This document shows, piece by piece, positions 56,876 through 64,000 of a DNA stretch of 64,000 bases. The notes under the pieces are model-generated. The model was not told the DNA's origin. It saw only the letters and a list, made by a program, of their open reading frames with translations, and ran no database searches. Both the position numbers and the translations under genes were made by a program. The DNA is from Yersinia kristensenii (GTDB lineage: Bacteria > Pseudomonadota > Gammaproteobacteria > Enterobacterales > Enterobacteriaceae): NCBI RefSeq assembly GCF_900460525.1, contig NZ_UHIY01000001.1, forward strand, positions 3,906,001 through 3,970,000. The letters run 5' to 3'. Numbering within the stretch: the stretch's first letter is position 1; every line of letters starts with the position of its first letter.

Positions 56876-58435
56876 ATGCGAGTGAACAAACCTGTCAGCC
56901 GGCAGGAGTATCCTATTGATCGCGATACCACCTTGCAGTCTACCACTGATATTCAAGGTAATATCACCTATGCCAATGCTGCCTTTGTGCGTGCCAGTGG
57001 CTTTGAATATCAAAACTTGCTGGGTCAACCTCACAATGTGGTGCGGCATCCGGATATGCCCCCCGCAGCCTTTGCTGATATGTGGCGGACTTTGAATGCG
57101 GGTTTATCCTGGTCATCATTAGTCAAGAATCGTCGTCTAAATGGTGACTATTACTGGGTACGCGCCAATGCCACCCCTCTGCTCCATAAAAACCGTTTGA
57201 CCGGCTATATTTCAGTGCGAATTGCGCCAACCCGCGAAGAAGTAAAACAAGCTGAAGCACTGTATGCCGATTTTAACTCTGGCAAAGCTAAGCAACGCCG
57301 CATTGCATTGTATCGCGGGCTGATTGTCCGCACTGGCGTATTATCTTTTCTTTCATTATTTCAAACTCTGTCCTTACGTTGGCGTTTGCGCGGTGCATTA
57401 TTGACTGCCGCACTGCTACCGACGTTGGCGGCGATGGGGATGGGGGTGACCGGTTTGCCCTTACTGGGGCTAGGAATAGCCACCCTTTTCAGTAGCTTAA
57501 TCACCTCATTTTGGTTGGAGCGCCAAGTCGCCCGCCCGATTGCCGCGATTTTGCAGCAAGCACAAGATGTCTCTTCCGGGCAAGCCGGTGATTATGTGCA
57601 ACTGAATCGTGTTGACGAAATTGGCTATTTAATGCGTAGCGTCAATCAGTTGGGATTGAATCTCCGCTCTCTGACTGACGACGTTAGTGGCCAGGTTGAT
57701 GGTATTAATACTGCCAGCAGTGAAATTGCGGCAGGGAATCGTGAGTTAAAAGTTCGGACCGAACAAGCTACCGCCAATCTACAACATATTGTCAGTGCGA
57801 CTGAACAACTCGTCGCAACCGTCCAAAACAGCGCCAATAGCGCCAATGAGACGACATCATTAGCCACGATGAGCAGCCATGCAGCGGAACGTGGTAGTGA
57901 GTTAATGCACCAGGTGATTAATACTATGGGCACGATTAATGATTCCAGCCATCGTATTGTCGATATTATCAGTGTGATTGAAGGCATAGCTTTCCAAACG
58001 AATATTTTGGCACTCAATGCGGCAGTTGAAGCAGCAAGGGCGGGCGAACAAGGCCGTGGCTTCGCCGTAGTGGCTAGTGAAGTTCGCCATTTGGCCCAAC
58101 GTTCTTCCACTGCGGCAAAAGAAATTAAGCACCTCATTGAAACGAGTGTGGAGCGGGTTCGGGATGGGAGTAAGTTAGTCCAAAATGCCGGTGCTACCAT
58201 GGATAATATTGTTCAACAGGCCGGTCAGGTTTCCACTTTAATCCGGGAAATTAGCACCTCAACCTATGAACAGACACAAGCTCTTGGCCAAATTAGCCAA
58301 TCGATCGGTCAGTTGGACCAAATGACTCATCAAAATTCCGCCATGGTGGAGCAGTATGCTGGGGCGGCAGAGGAGTTAGCCCACCGTACCCTGCGTCTCA
58401 CTGCGGCGGTGCGTATTTATCGCCCGGTAAAATAA
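56876..58435 (+). CDS. aer: Aerotaxis receptor Aer
   Basis: 519-aa energy-taxis transducer. PAS domain (about 15-120) of the FAD-binding Aer type: [20 protein letters not shown], then [15 protein letters not shown] hydrophobic anchor (about 165-210), HAMP (about 205-260) and the methyl-accepting signalling domain with hairpin tip [20 protein letters not shown] follow. The C-terminus (RIYRPVK) has no NWETF-type CheR-binding pentapeptide, as in other low-abundance receptors. No other chemotaxis gene is near. Confidence 0.92.
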   Translation: MRVNKPVSRQEYPIDRDTTLQSTTDIQGNITYANAAFVRASGFEYQNLLGQPHNVVRHPDMPPAAFADMWRTLNAGLSWSSLVKNRRLNGDYYWVRANATPLLHKNRLTGYISVRIAPTREEVKQAEALYADFNSGKAKQRRIALYRGLIVRTGVLSFLSLFQTLSLRWRLRGALLTAALLPTLAAMGMGVTGLPLLGLGIATLFSSLITSFWLERQVARPIAAILQQAQDVSSGQAGDYVQLNRVDEIGYLMRSVNQLGLNLRSLTDDVSGQVDGINTASSEIAAGNRELKVRTEQATANLQHIVSATEQLVATVQNSANSANETTSLATMSSHAAERGSELMHQVINTMGTINDSSHRIVDIISVIEGIAFQTNILALNAAVEAARAGEQGRGFAVVASEVRHLAQRSSTAAKEIKHLIETSVERVRDGSKLVQNAGATMDNIVQQAGQVSTLIREISTSTYEQTQALGQISQSIGQLDQMTHQNSAMVEQYAGAAEELAHRTLRLTAAVRIYRPVK

Positions 58436-58608
58436 GGGACTTTATCCATAATATCCTGTTGAAATAGCGCGGATAAATGGAGCAATTGACTGCCACCACC
58501 ACATAATCTGTTATGGCTGCTATGACAGAACATTCATCTGTCATAGCAATAAATAGAAACCCCGCTATAGTGGGTAGGTGGTTATTCAATTATTAAATAA
58601 GGAGTTTT

Positions 58609-58869
58609 ATGTCATCACTTAATCAAACATCTGTCCGCGCCCAGCAAGGTGGCACTGATGCAAACTTACCTGGTGAAGATCATTTGATCGCCCATGAAGC
58701 TTTGCTTATCGCATTAATGGTTGAATGTGCTAACGAGTCAGATAATGATCAATTTTTGTTCAGTGTTCGAGAAACACTTAATGGGATTTTAAGTTCTTCC
58801 CGTTATCTTGATGCGAGCAAGATAGCCAACGGTCTGATTGATGAGGCTGATGATAAAGCCAACTGTTAG
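58609..58869 (+). CDS. Small protein, 86 aa (not recognised)
   Basis: Acidic helical soluble protein: a polar first 25 residues, then LIAHEALLIALMVECANESD and a second helical stretch (FLFSVRETLNGILSSS, DASKIANGLIDEADDK). AAGGAG lies seven bases upstream and a good terminator follows, so it is a real single-gene unit. The size and acidic helical nature recall small biofilm or acid-stress regulators such as AriR, but I see no clear match. Confidence 0.7.
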   Translation: MSSLNQTSVRAQQGGTDANLPGEDHLIAHEALLIALMVECANESDNDQFLFSVRETLNGILSSSRYLDASKIANGLIDEADDKANC

Positions 58870-58874
58870 CCTCT

Positions 58875-58899
58875 AGCCCTCACTCATGAGGGCTTTTTA
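58875..58899 (+). terminator. Terminator of the 86-aa gene
   Basis: AGCCCTC / GAGGGCT with loop ACTCAT, followed by TTTTA. Confidence 0.9.
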
Positions 58900-58999
58900 T
58901 TGATAGCGCTCGCCAATCCCCCCGCTCCGGTTAATCAATAATGGTAAGATCACCATCATCAACCTATCAAAGCGGCAATATAATCCATTGAGGAAAGTA

Positions 59000-59995
59000 A
59001 TGGTTTCGCTGAAAGAAGTGGCAAATCTGGCATCAGTTTCATTAATGACTGTTTCTCGGGCAATCAATACCCCAGAACAATTGCGGCCAGAAACTTATCA
59101 GCGTGTGATGCAAGCCATTGAAGCGCTTAATTATGTACCTGATTTCTTTGCCCGAAAAATGCGGGGCAACACCACCAAAACCTCCACTCTCGCCGTGCTT
59201 GCGCGCGATACCGCTACCACTCCGTTTTCGGTCGAGATATTACTGTCCATTGAGTTGACGGCACGCGAATTTGGCTGGAATAGCTTTCTGGTCAATCTAA
59301 CCTCACACGAAGATAGCGAGCGCGCGGTCAACCAACTGCTGGCCCAGCGCCCCGATGGCATTATTTTTGCCTCAATGCGGCTACAACAAGTCACTGTCCC
59401 TGAATGTCTTCGGGATAAGAATATTGTGCTGGCTAATTGTGTCAGCGAAAATCATACCATTCCCAGCTACATTCCTGATGACTTTGATGGTCAATATCAG
59501 GCTATGAAATTACTGCTGCGCCGAGGTTATCGGCGGCCACTGTGTATCTATCTTCCCGAAAGTTCGCTGGCAGGTAAAGCTCGGCGAGCGGGTGTGGAAA
59601 AAGCATGGCAAGAATCTACCCTGCCACCGGAGCAGTTACGCCAGTACCACTTAGCATCGGGAGATGAGTATTATCAGGATGTTATTTCCCTATTAAACCG
59701 CCATTGCCCTGATGGAAAACCTGATTTTGATGTGCTTATTTGTGGCAATGACCGCATCGCTTTTCTGGCCTACCAAGTGCTTTTAGCGAAAGGTATTACC
59801 ATCCCACAGCAAGTTGCAGTGATGGGTTATGACAATATGGTCGGTATCGGAGAGTTATTTCTGCCGCCACTGACCACCGTGCAACTACCTCATTATGATA
59901 TTGGTCGGGAAGCGGCTCTTCATTTAATTGAAAGACGGGAATCACGATTAACACACCGGTTGCCTTGCCCACTACTGGAGCGGGCATCCACTTAG
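59000..59995 (+). CDS. LacI-family transcriptional regulator
   Basis: 331 aa from ATG 59000 (GAGGAAAG immediately upstream; a TTG four codons earlier is less likely). The N-terminal helix-turn-helix is VSLKEVANLASVSLMTVSRA, and the hinge helix region ends NYVPDFFARKMRGN. The periplasmic-binding-like effector domain contains VLICGNDRIAFLAYQVL and VAVMGYDNM. No sugar operon is adjacent on either side, so the target and inducer are unknown. Confidence 0.85.
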   Translation: MVSLKEVANLASVSLMTVSRAINTPEQLRPETYQRVMQAIEALNYVPDFFARKMRGNTTKTSTLAVLARDTATTPFSVEILLSIELTAREFGWNSFLVNLTSHEDSERAVNQLLAQRPDGIIFASMRLQQVTVPECLRDKNIVLANCVSENHTIPSYIPDDFDGQYQAMKLLLRRGYRRPLCIYLPESSLAGKARRAGVEKAWQESTLPPEQLRQYHLASGDEYYQDVISLLNRHCPDGKPDFDVLICGNDRIAFLAYQVLLAKGITIPQQVAVMGYDNMVGIGELFLPPLTTVQLPHYDIGREAALHLIERRESRLTHRLPCPLLERAST

Positions 59996-60253
59996 TGATG
60001 GTAATAGCCGAAAAAGTCGTACTGATATCAGCTCCTCTTTATCTTTTCTATTGATACAATTCTCATATATTTCGTGATACCAATCACCGATGTTAACGTT
60101 AACAAATTAGTTATGTGACGAATATCACGTAATATTCATTAACCCTGCCCATGCGTTTAATATGGTTTTACGTTATCGTTATGCGACAGCGCACAGTTGA
60201 CATAATGGGTCAATGTGACAAGCTTATTGGCTCAAATAATATAAGGAGGAAAA

Positions 60254-60430
60254 GTGCTGCTTGATAAAATCCTGCTGGTTGTCATTATGATTTTATTATC
60301 ACTTTTTGCCTGGCTTTTTTTCTCGCCCTATCATATGTACTCAACGGCTTATGAGTTATTTGAATTGTTTGGTTTTCAAGAGGGATACAACCACTTGAAT
60401 GTGACCTCACCGCCGGAAGTCTTAAACTAA
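60254..60430 (+). CDS. Small membrane protein, 58 aa (not recognised)
   Basis: GTG start at 60254 with a near-perfect AAGGAGG ribosome-binding site four to five bases upstream. Reads MLLDKILLVVIMILLSLFAW, then LFFSPYHMYSTAYELFELFG and FQEGYNHLNVTSPPEVLN. One membrane segment (5-23) is followed by a polar, probably periplasmic tail. It lies 258 bp after the LacI gene and ends at the hairpin shared with the waaL-like gene. No known family. Confidence 0.7.
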   Translation: MLLDKILLVVIMILLSLFAWLFFSPYHMYSTAYELFELFGFQEGYNHLNVTSPPEVLN

Positions 60431-60443
60431 GCAGATAAAAAAA

Positions 60444-60465
60444 CAGGTGCCACTGTGGGCACCTG
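60444..60465. terminator. Bidirectional terminator before the waaL-like gene end
   Basis: CAGGTGCC / GGCACCTG with loop ACTGTG. On the minus strand a run of seven T follows, so it mainly ends the waaL-like gene; it also lies 14 bp after the small membrane protein gene. Confidence 0.85.
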
Positions 60466-60502
60466 CTCTCTAGATTTATCACACCTTTTTCCGTAAACGG
60501 CG

Positions 60503-61741
60503 TTATTCTGTTTGCTCTATTTCTTCCCGCTCTTTAGGGGGTAGTGCTGAATAACTGGCCACAATCGCCGTCAGGATGATAAATAAATGCCCTTCTGAAG
60601 AATCCAGTAAGAAGGAGTTAAACAGATGACAGGCCAAATAAGCACAGAGCAATGCTACCAACACATTTCGAATGTGTGTTGGTAAACGCCAGGCTGAACG
60701 GAAATAACACCACATCCACCCGAGGAATAAGGCTAAACCGACTATTCCGGATTGTACAGTTTGCATCAAATATTCATTGTGCGGGTTTATGCTATATTGG
60801 TTTGGCGCAAAACTGAGCCAAAAACCCCCTGCACCATGGCCTAAAATAGGCGCTGACTCTATCAGCCTGACAGACTCAAGCATAAATGACGTACGCAACC
60901 CCATCGAACTGTCGCAAGATTTTTGATTCCCCTCGTGAGTGACCGACAGGCAGGTTTGAACCTCTGTGACACCTTGATGTAACCGTTCAACTGCACGGTT
61001 TGGCACCACCAGCACGATAGCTGCGACGATAAATGCCCCCACCAGCATCCCCAAACGCTGACGGGTTGATAATGACAGTAGCCCCCATACCCCGAAAGCA
61101 GCCACTAATGCCACATAGCCGGTTCTGCCTTGCACCATAAACACTATGTTATAGACCGCCAAACACACCAGCAGCGCATAACACCCGCGTTTAAGCCCAT
61201 GGCTACGGAATGCTAAAGAAAGCCATATCACCGCGGCTAATGCCATAAAGAAGTTATGTGTGATTTGTAACTTAAATACTGTCGGATTTAAGGGGTCAAT
61301 ATGGCCCAACGGCATATGAAGAACACCGACCCAGAGACTGGCGGCCAAGATAACGGCATTAGCCAGCAAAAAACCTTTAGCAAAATAACGGGCAAGTGAG
61401 CGAGAAAGGATAAAAAACATCGCCAATGGCAAGATATACAACAGCTTGGAATACTTACCGACCATCACTTTACCGTATAGGTTGTGCTGCCAAAGCAAAG
61501 ATACTGCCAGCAGCAAAAACATGATTGCAGGTAACCAAATCAGTGGGTTTTTTACTAAAACTTTTACATAACGTGTATCGCGGTTCAGCAGTAAACAGAT
61601 TAAAGCTAATACCATCGACAAGTTCATTATAAAATTAGAAGTGGGTAAACCAATACCTAACAAAAATGCAGTTACACAAGACAGTATACCAACATAGCGA
61701 TGCGCTGGCGGTGAACTGGGCAAGGTAGCAGGAGAAATCAT
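60503..61741 (-). CDS. O-antigen ligase/polymerase-like membrane protein
   Basis: 412-aa inner-membrane protein with about 11-12 hydrophobic segments and the large periplasmic loop typical of the Wzy/WaaL superfamily: GHGAGGFWLSFAPNQYSINPHNEYLMQTVQSG contains the conserved H-x-x-x-L region. WaaL joins O-antigen to lipid A-core; family members can also glycosylate proteins. It lies with a GT2 glycosyltransferase away from the main O-antigen cluster. Confidence 0.82.
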   Translation of the reverse strand: MISPATLPSSPPAHRYVGILSCVTAFLLGIGLPTSNFIMNLSMVLALICLLLNRDTRYVKVLVKNPLIWLPAIMFLLLAVSLLWQHNLYGKVMVGKYSKLLYILPLAMFFILSRSLARYFAKGFLLANAVILAASLWVGVLHMPLGHIDPLNPTVFKLQITHNFFMALAAVIWLSLAFRSHGLKRGCYALLVCLAVYNIVFMVQGRTGYVALVAAFGVWGLLSLSTRQRLGMLVGAFIVAAIVLVVPNRAVERLHQGVTEVQTCLSVTHEGNQKSCDSSMGLRTSFMLESVRLIESAPILGHGAGGFWLSFAPNQYSINPHNEYLMQTVQSGIVGLALFLGWMWCYFRSAWRLPTHIRNVLVALLCAYLACHLFNSFLLDSSEGHLFIILTAIVASYSALPPKEREEIEQTE

Positions 61742-61873
61742 AAGTCACTCACTTCAGATTAATAACTGGGAGAAGCCGCGTGACACACTGGTACCCAGTA
61801 TCGCAGCCCCATCTATAACATAGCCAATCAGCATACACTGACTGGCTATGAGAAATATTTTAGATAAATGCCG

Positions 61874-62734
61874 TTATGCCGCGAGTGAACGGAACAGGTA
61901 ACGGAACCACCATAATGGCCGCCACCAGCCCTTACGCTCAGGTATTGTTGGTGGGCGCGAATGCACTTTTTTGATTTCCCAATTAAAGTTAAGGAATATT
62001 CTGCTATGACCATATTCCGCCCCAAATAGGGAGATTTCATTCTTCTTGCGATCATCAATAGGCGCATTATGCGTCAAATCACGATCCAGAGAATGGTAGC
62101 TTTTCTTCCTATCAACATTACGTTCAATACAGCGATATTGCTTCGGCAGATAGCGCGGTGTGGTGCCATGGTCTTTATGGAACTTCACAAACCGGTAATC
62201 TTCCGAACCGTAATGACCAGCGAACTCTTCGTCATAACCATAAAGTCTGAAGAATCGAGCTCTGGACATGAAGAACAGATTGGGATGACCGCGGTAGGCT
62301 TTACCGGTTTTTTCATCTGTACGGTAGATGCGATACAGTGAGCGCCCAGGGTTACGCGCATTAACCAGATAACGCAAGGTATCTTCAGGTAACAAACAGT
62401 CTAAATCAGTAATGATGATTTTATCGGATTTAGCGTAAGTTACACCCAGATTACGGGAGCCCGCTTGGTTCCACTGGATATCAGTGGTTATTCTTAACCA
62501 CGTGAAATTCAAATCATAATCTTTTACTTCATACTCTAAGGGGGAGCAATCATCGACAATGACAAACTCCACCGCATCCTTAATGTCATCAGGGTAGGAT
62601 TCATATTCCTTCAACAAAGACTCAACGGAATCCATATTTCCCTGATTACAGTAAAAATGAGTTACATAAGTCAGTTTGATGTGCTGCTTATCTAACGGAT
62701 GCCGTGCTTTAACGATTTCTACATCCTTCGTCAC
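61874..62734 (-). CDS. Family 2 glycosyltransferase
   Basis: 286-aa GT-A enzyme. The nucleotide-sugar core VEFVIVDDCSPLEYEV, the QAGSRNLGVTYAKSDKIIITDLDCLL segment with the D-x-D motif (DLD), and an acceptor loop GYDEEFAGHYGSEDYRF (the ED general-base region). A basic, Trp-rich C-terminus (KGWWRPLWWFRYLFRS) may sit at the membrane. It is upstream of the ligase-like gene in the same direction with 132 bp between, so both may act in one surface-glycan pathway. Confidence 0.85.
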   Translation of the reverse strand: MTKDVEIVKARHPLDKQHIKLTYVTHFYCNQGNMDSVESLLKEYESYPDDIKDAVEFVIVDDCSPLEYEVKDYDLNFTWLRITTDIQWNQAGSRNLGVTYAKSDKIIITDLDCLLPEDTLRYLVNARNPGRSLYRIYRTDEKTGKAYRGHPNLFFMSRARFFRLYGYDEEFAGHYGSEDYRFVKFHKDHGTTPRYLPKQYRCIERNVDRKKSYHSLDRDLTHNAPIDDRKKNEISLFGAEYGHSRIFLNFNWEIKKVHSRPPTIPERKGWWRPLWWFRYLFRSLAA

Positions 62735-63103
62735 AATATAAACCTCTGTTTTAAGAGAGAAAATAAAAAATTTTTATAGTTTCTTAAGTTCTGGTGATGA
62801 AATGAAATACATATGCAAAATAACTTTGCCGTAAAGGATAAAGAGTTAACCTGACCAGTCAAATATTTTCTTCATATTATTATGGCGGGTCACAGCTCAT
62901 TCATTGATTTATCCATAACGGGGCAGAATTAGCTGAATGTACTGCGGCAGGGTTTGCGAGGTAAAACAGCCTTTTTATTATGTAATTTGAGGGGGCAGAC
63001 CTCAAAAAAACACGCTTTTCGCAAAGCATGTCGTAAACCCTTGCCCAATACGATACGGGTGGGGATACGAGACGTTCAACATTAAGAGAAGGGCATAATG
63101 GAA
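62735..63103. other. Intergenic region upstream of the glycosyltransferase
   Basis: About 370 bp without a supported gene. It presumably holds the promoter of the glycosyltransferase-ligase unit. Confidence 0.4.
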
Positions 63104-63205
63104 TTATGTACGGTGGTTGCGGCCTGTGGAGGCGGAAATCTCACCCAATAGGGTGGCTAACAGTCCAGTAACACACACAATAATGGTCAAGAACTCATCA
63201 CTCAT
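63104..63205 (-). CDS. Possible 33-residue membrane peptide
   Basis: Reads MSDEFLTIIVCVTGLLATLL then GEISASTGRNHRT, with one hydrophobic segment. No clear ribosome-binding site (TTACCTTATCAG). Listed because a short hydrophobic peptide in a gene-poor area is a reasonable candidate. Confidence 0.3.
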   Translation of the reverse strand: MSDEFLTIIVCVTGLLATLLGEISASTGRNHRT

Positions 63206-63410
63206 CTGATAAGGTAATCCAGACCAGCTAGTGATGATCCGGCTGGCGACGGCCAACGAACTGATTAGATAATTACAAAGGCCGTTTTGTTTACAGTTTC
63301 AAACACAACCTCTATTCATTATTTGGATAATTTGCTGGAGTGAGACGACGTTTATCTGGCCGATCTCGTACAGGAAAAACCGTCTTGGCCGCTAGCGCCA
63401 CCTCGACAGT

Positions 63411-63557
63411 TTATTCTCCCACGCTCTCATCCAGCATCATCATCACGACAGCCACTTCCATAACCATTTTCATTCCCCTCTCTTCCCCCATTATTTCCCC
63501 CTGAATCACCCTACCCACCGTTTCCTCCATTTTTACTATTTGAGTCAGGTAATCCAT
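63411..63557 (-). CDS. Possible Met-rich small protein, 48 aa
   Basis: ATG 63557 with AAAAGGG about six bases upstream gives MDYLTQIVKMEETVGRVIQG, then EIMGEERGMKMVMEVAVVMM and MLDESVGE. Nine of 48 residues are Met. The helical, acidic-then-hydrophobic pattern looks coding. The opposite strand reads as a His-rich frame without a start. No homologue is known to me. Confidence 0.38.
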   Translation of the reverse strand: MDYLTQIVKMEETVGRVIQGEIMGEERGMKMVMEVAVVMMMLDESVGE

Positions 63558-63569
63558 CCAGACCCTTTT

Positions 63570-63619
63570 CTTGGTTTTTTTCTTAGCCCCTACAGTGAAA
63601 AAACGGAAAAAAAACCAAG
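63570..63619. repeat. Inverted repeat with T/A runs
   Basis: CTTGGTTTTTTT (63570-63581) pairs with AAAAAAACCAAG (63608-63619) around a 26-base loop. It lies just upstream of the Met-rich reading frame and could act as a terminator in either direction. Confidence 0.6.
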
Positions 63620-64000
63620 TTTAAAATTGGTGGTTTGGGATGGTCAAAACCTCAATTTTGAATTCTTTCGTATGCTAGCCACTCTTACTCGCTTTTGCTG
63701 GATACATCTTTTGCGTCACGTGGTACCCGCAAAGTTTTCGGTTCTGCCAAATTTCCATAAGGTATCAAATTGCCATCAATTATTCGCGGTTACTCAATTC
63801 ATAAGCTAAAGCCTGGGATACGATTGAAATAGACCGGGCGATTAAGCTGGGAGTGATAGGCCAACACAGTATTTCCCTGTTCCGTATCAAAAAATCAATG
63901 CCGGTATAGCTTGAAAGATTGACAGTAAAAAAAAGTATGGGAAACTATGAACTATTCATTTTTATCAATGGTTTAATCGTGATTATTACAAAGAATGAGA
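63620..64000. other. Window end, no clear gene
   Basis: A frame opening at ATG 63937 (MGNYELFIFINGLIVIITKN) stays open to the last base and could be the start of a gene, but there is no good ribosome-binding site and only 21 codons are visible. The rest has no supported feature. Confidence 0.3.

Noticed and set aside
63420..63809. His-rich plus-strand frame (HHHHDSHFHNHFH) that looks like a histidine attenuator leader or an 89-aa gene starting at TTG 63540
   Set aside because: The His-rich part has no start codon after the preceding stop, no attenuator hairpins or his genes follow, and the pattern is explained by the Met/Val/Glu-rich frame on the opposite strand.
63737..63901. Short frame AIKLGVIGQHSISLFRIKKS near the window end
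   Set aside because: Starts after a stop without an initiation codon and ends after about 30 residues; at most a gene remnant, too short to identify.
1..64000. CRISPR arrays, tRNA or rRNA genes, insertion sequences
   Set aside because: No regularly spaced repeats, cloverleaf-like sequences, transposase reading frames or matched terminal repeats were seen on either strand.

Overview
The window is chromosomal DNA of an enteric bacterium, almost certainly a Yersinia of the Y. enterocolitica group. The support is the gene order of the E. coli ptrB-yebF-yebG-purT / pabB-nudL-sdaA / yoaE-manXYZ-yobD-mntP / rlmA / cspC-yobF / yebO-mgrB-yobH neighbourhood, combined with Yersinia features: a Yst-type heat-stable enterotoxin gene, an FcuA-like ferrichrome receptor and a PhoP-type pagP. 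There are no rRNA or tRNA genes, complete insertion sequences or CRISPR arrays. All assignments were made by reading the sequence and recalling family sequences; no database search was run.

Layout. 1-9.5 kb is core genome: exoX (5' cut by the window edge), ptrB, yebF, yqfB, SOS-controlled yebG, dbpA, PurR-controlled purT, yoaH, pabB and nudL. 9.9-12 kb holds sdaA followed by an AT-rich pocket with the enterotoxin gene. 12-18.7 kb holds yoaE, the mannose PTS operon manXYZ, yobD, and mntP behind a Fur box and a yybP-ykoY manganese riboswitch. 18.8-25.3 kb holds the FcuA-like receptor, a three-PAS-repeat diguanylate cyclase, a GhoS/DUF2622-like protein and rlmA. 25.4-28.4 kb holds a second FtsI-like penicillin-binding protein beside a second YfiH/PgeF-like protein, then cspC and a 38-codon yobF.

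28.4-37.3 kb is a patchwork. The cspC-yobF and yebO-mgrB-yobH halves of the enteric locus are separated by pagP, an aromatic amino-acid permease and two phage-type small genes. Several very short genes lie here that a 60-residue cutoff would miss: mgrB with a TTG start, and three new small membrane proteins. A MarA-like regulator and an ArcD-like antiporter follow. 37.5-44.5 kb holds a GNAT acetyltransferase, an ABC exporter, a RIO kinase, a second diguanylate cyclase, hdeB, an LprI-like protein and an AraC regulator. 44.6-50 kb holds an EamA exporter and an EhuB/C/D/A-type amino-acid (ectoine-like) ABC operon with an embedded aspartoacylase-family hydrolase. 50-56 kb holds a YciI protein, a divergent HxlR/qorB pair, metY, and a GlxA-type regulator next to a divergent GAPDH paralogue. 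56.8-64 kb holds aer, a small gene, a LacI regulator, a 58-residue membrane protein, an O-antigen-ligase-like protein, a GT2 glycosyltransferase and a gene-poor end.

Functional themes. Envelope stress and remodelling: pagP, mgrB, the FtsI paralogue, the PgeF paralogue, the WaaL-like ligase, hdeB and the LprI-like protein. Metal homeostasis: fcuA and mntP, both with Fur boxes. c-di-GMP signalling: two cyclases. MgrB (PhoQ inhibitor) and PagP (a PhoP-regulated enzyme in other enterics) sit 3-4 kb apart.
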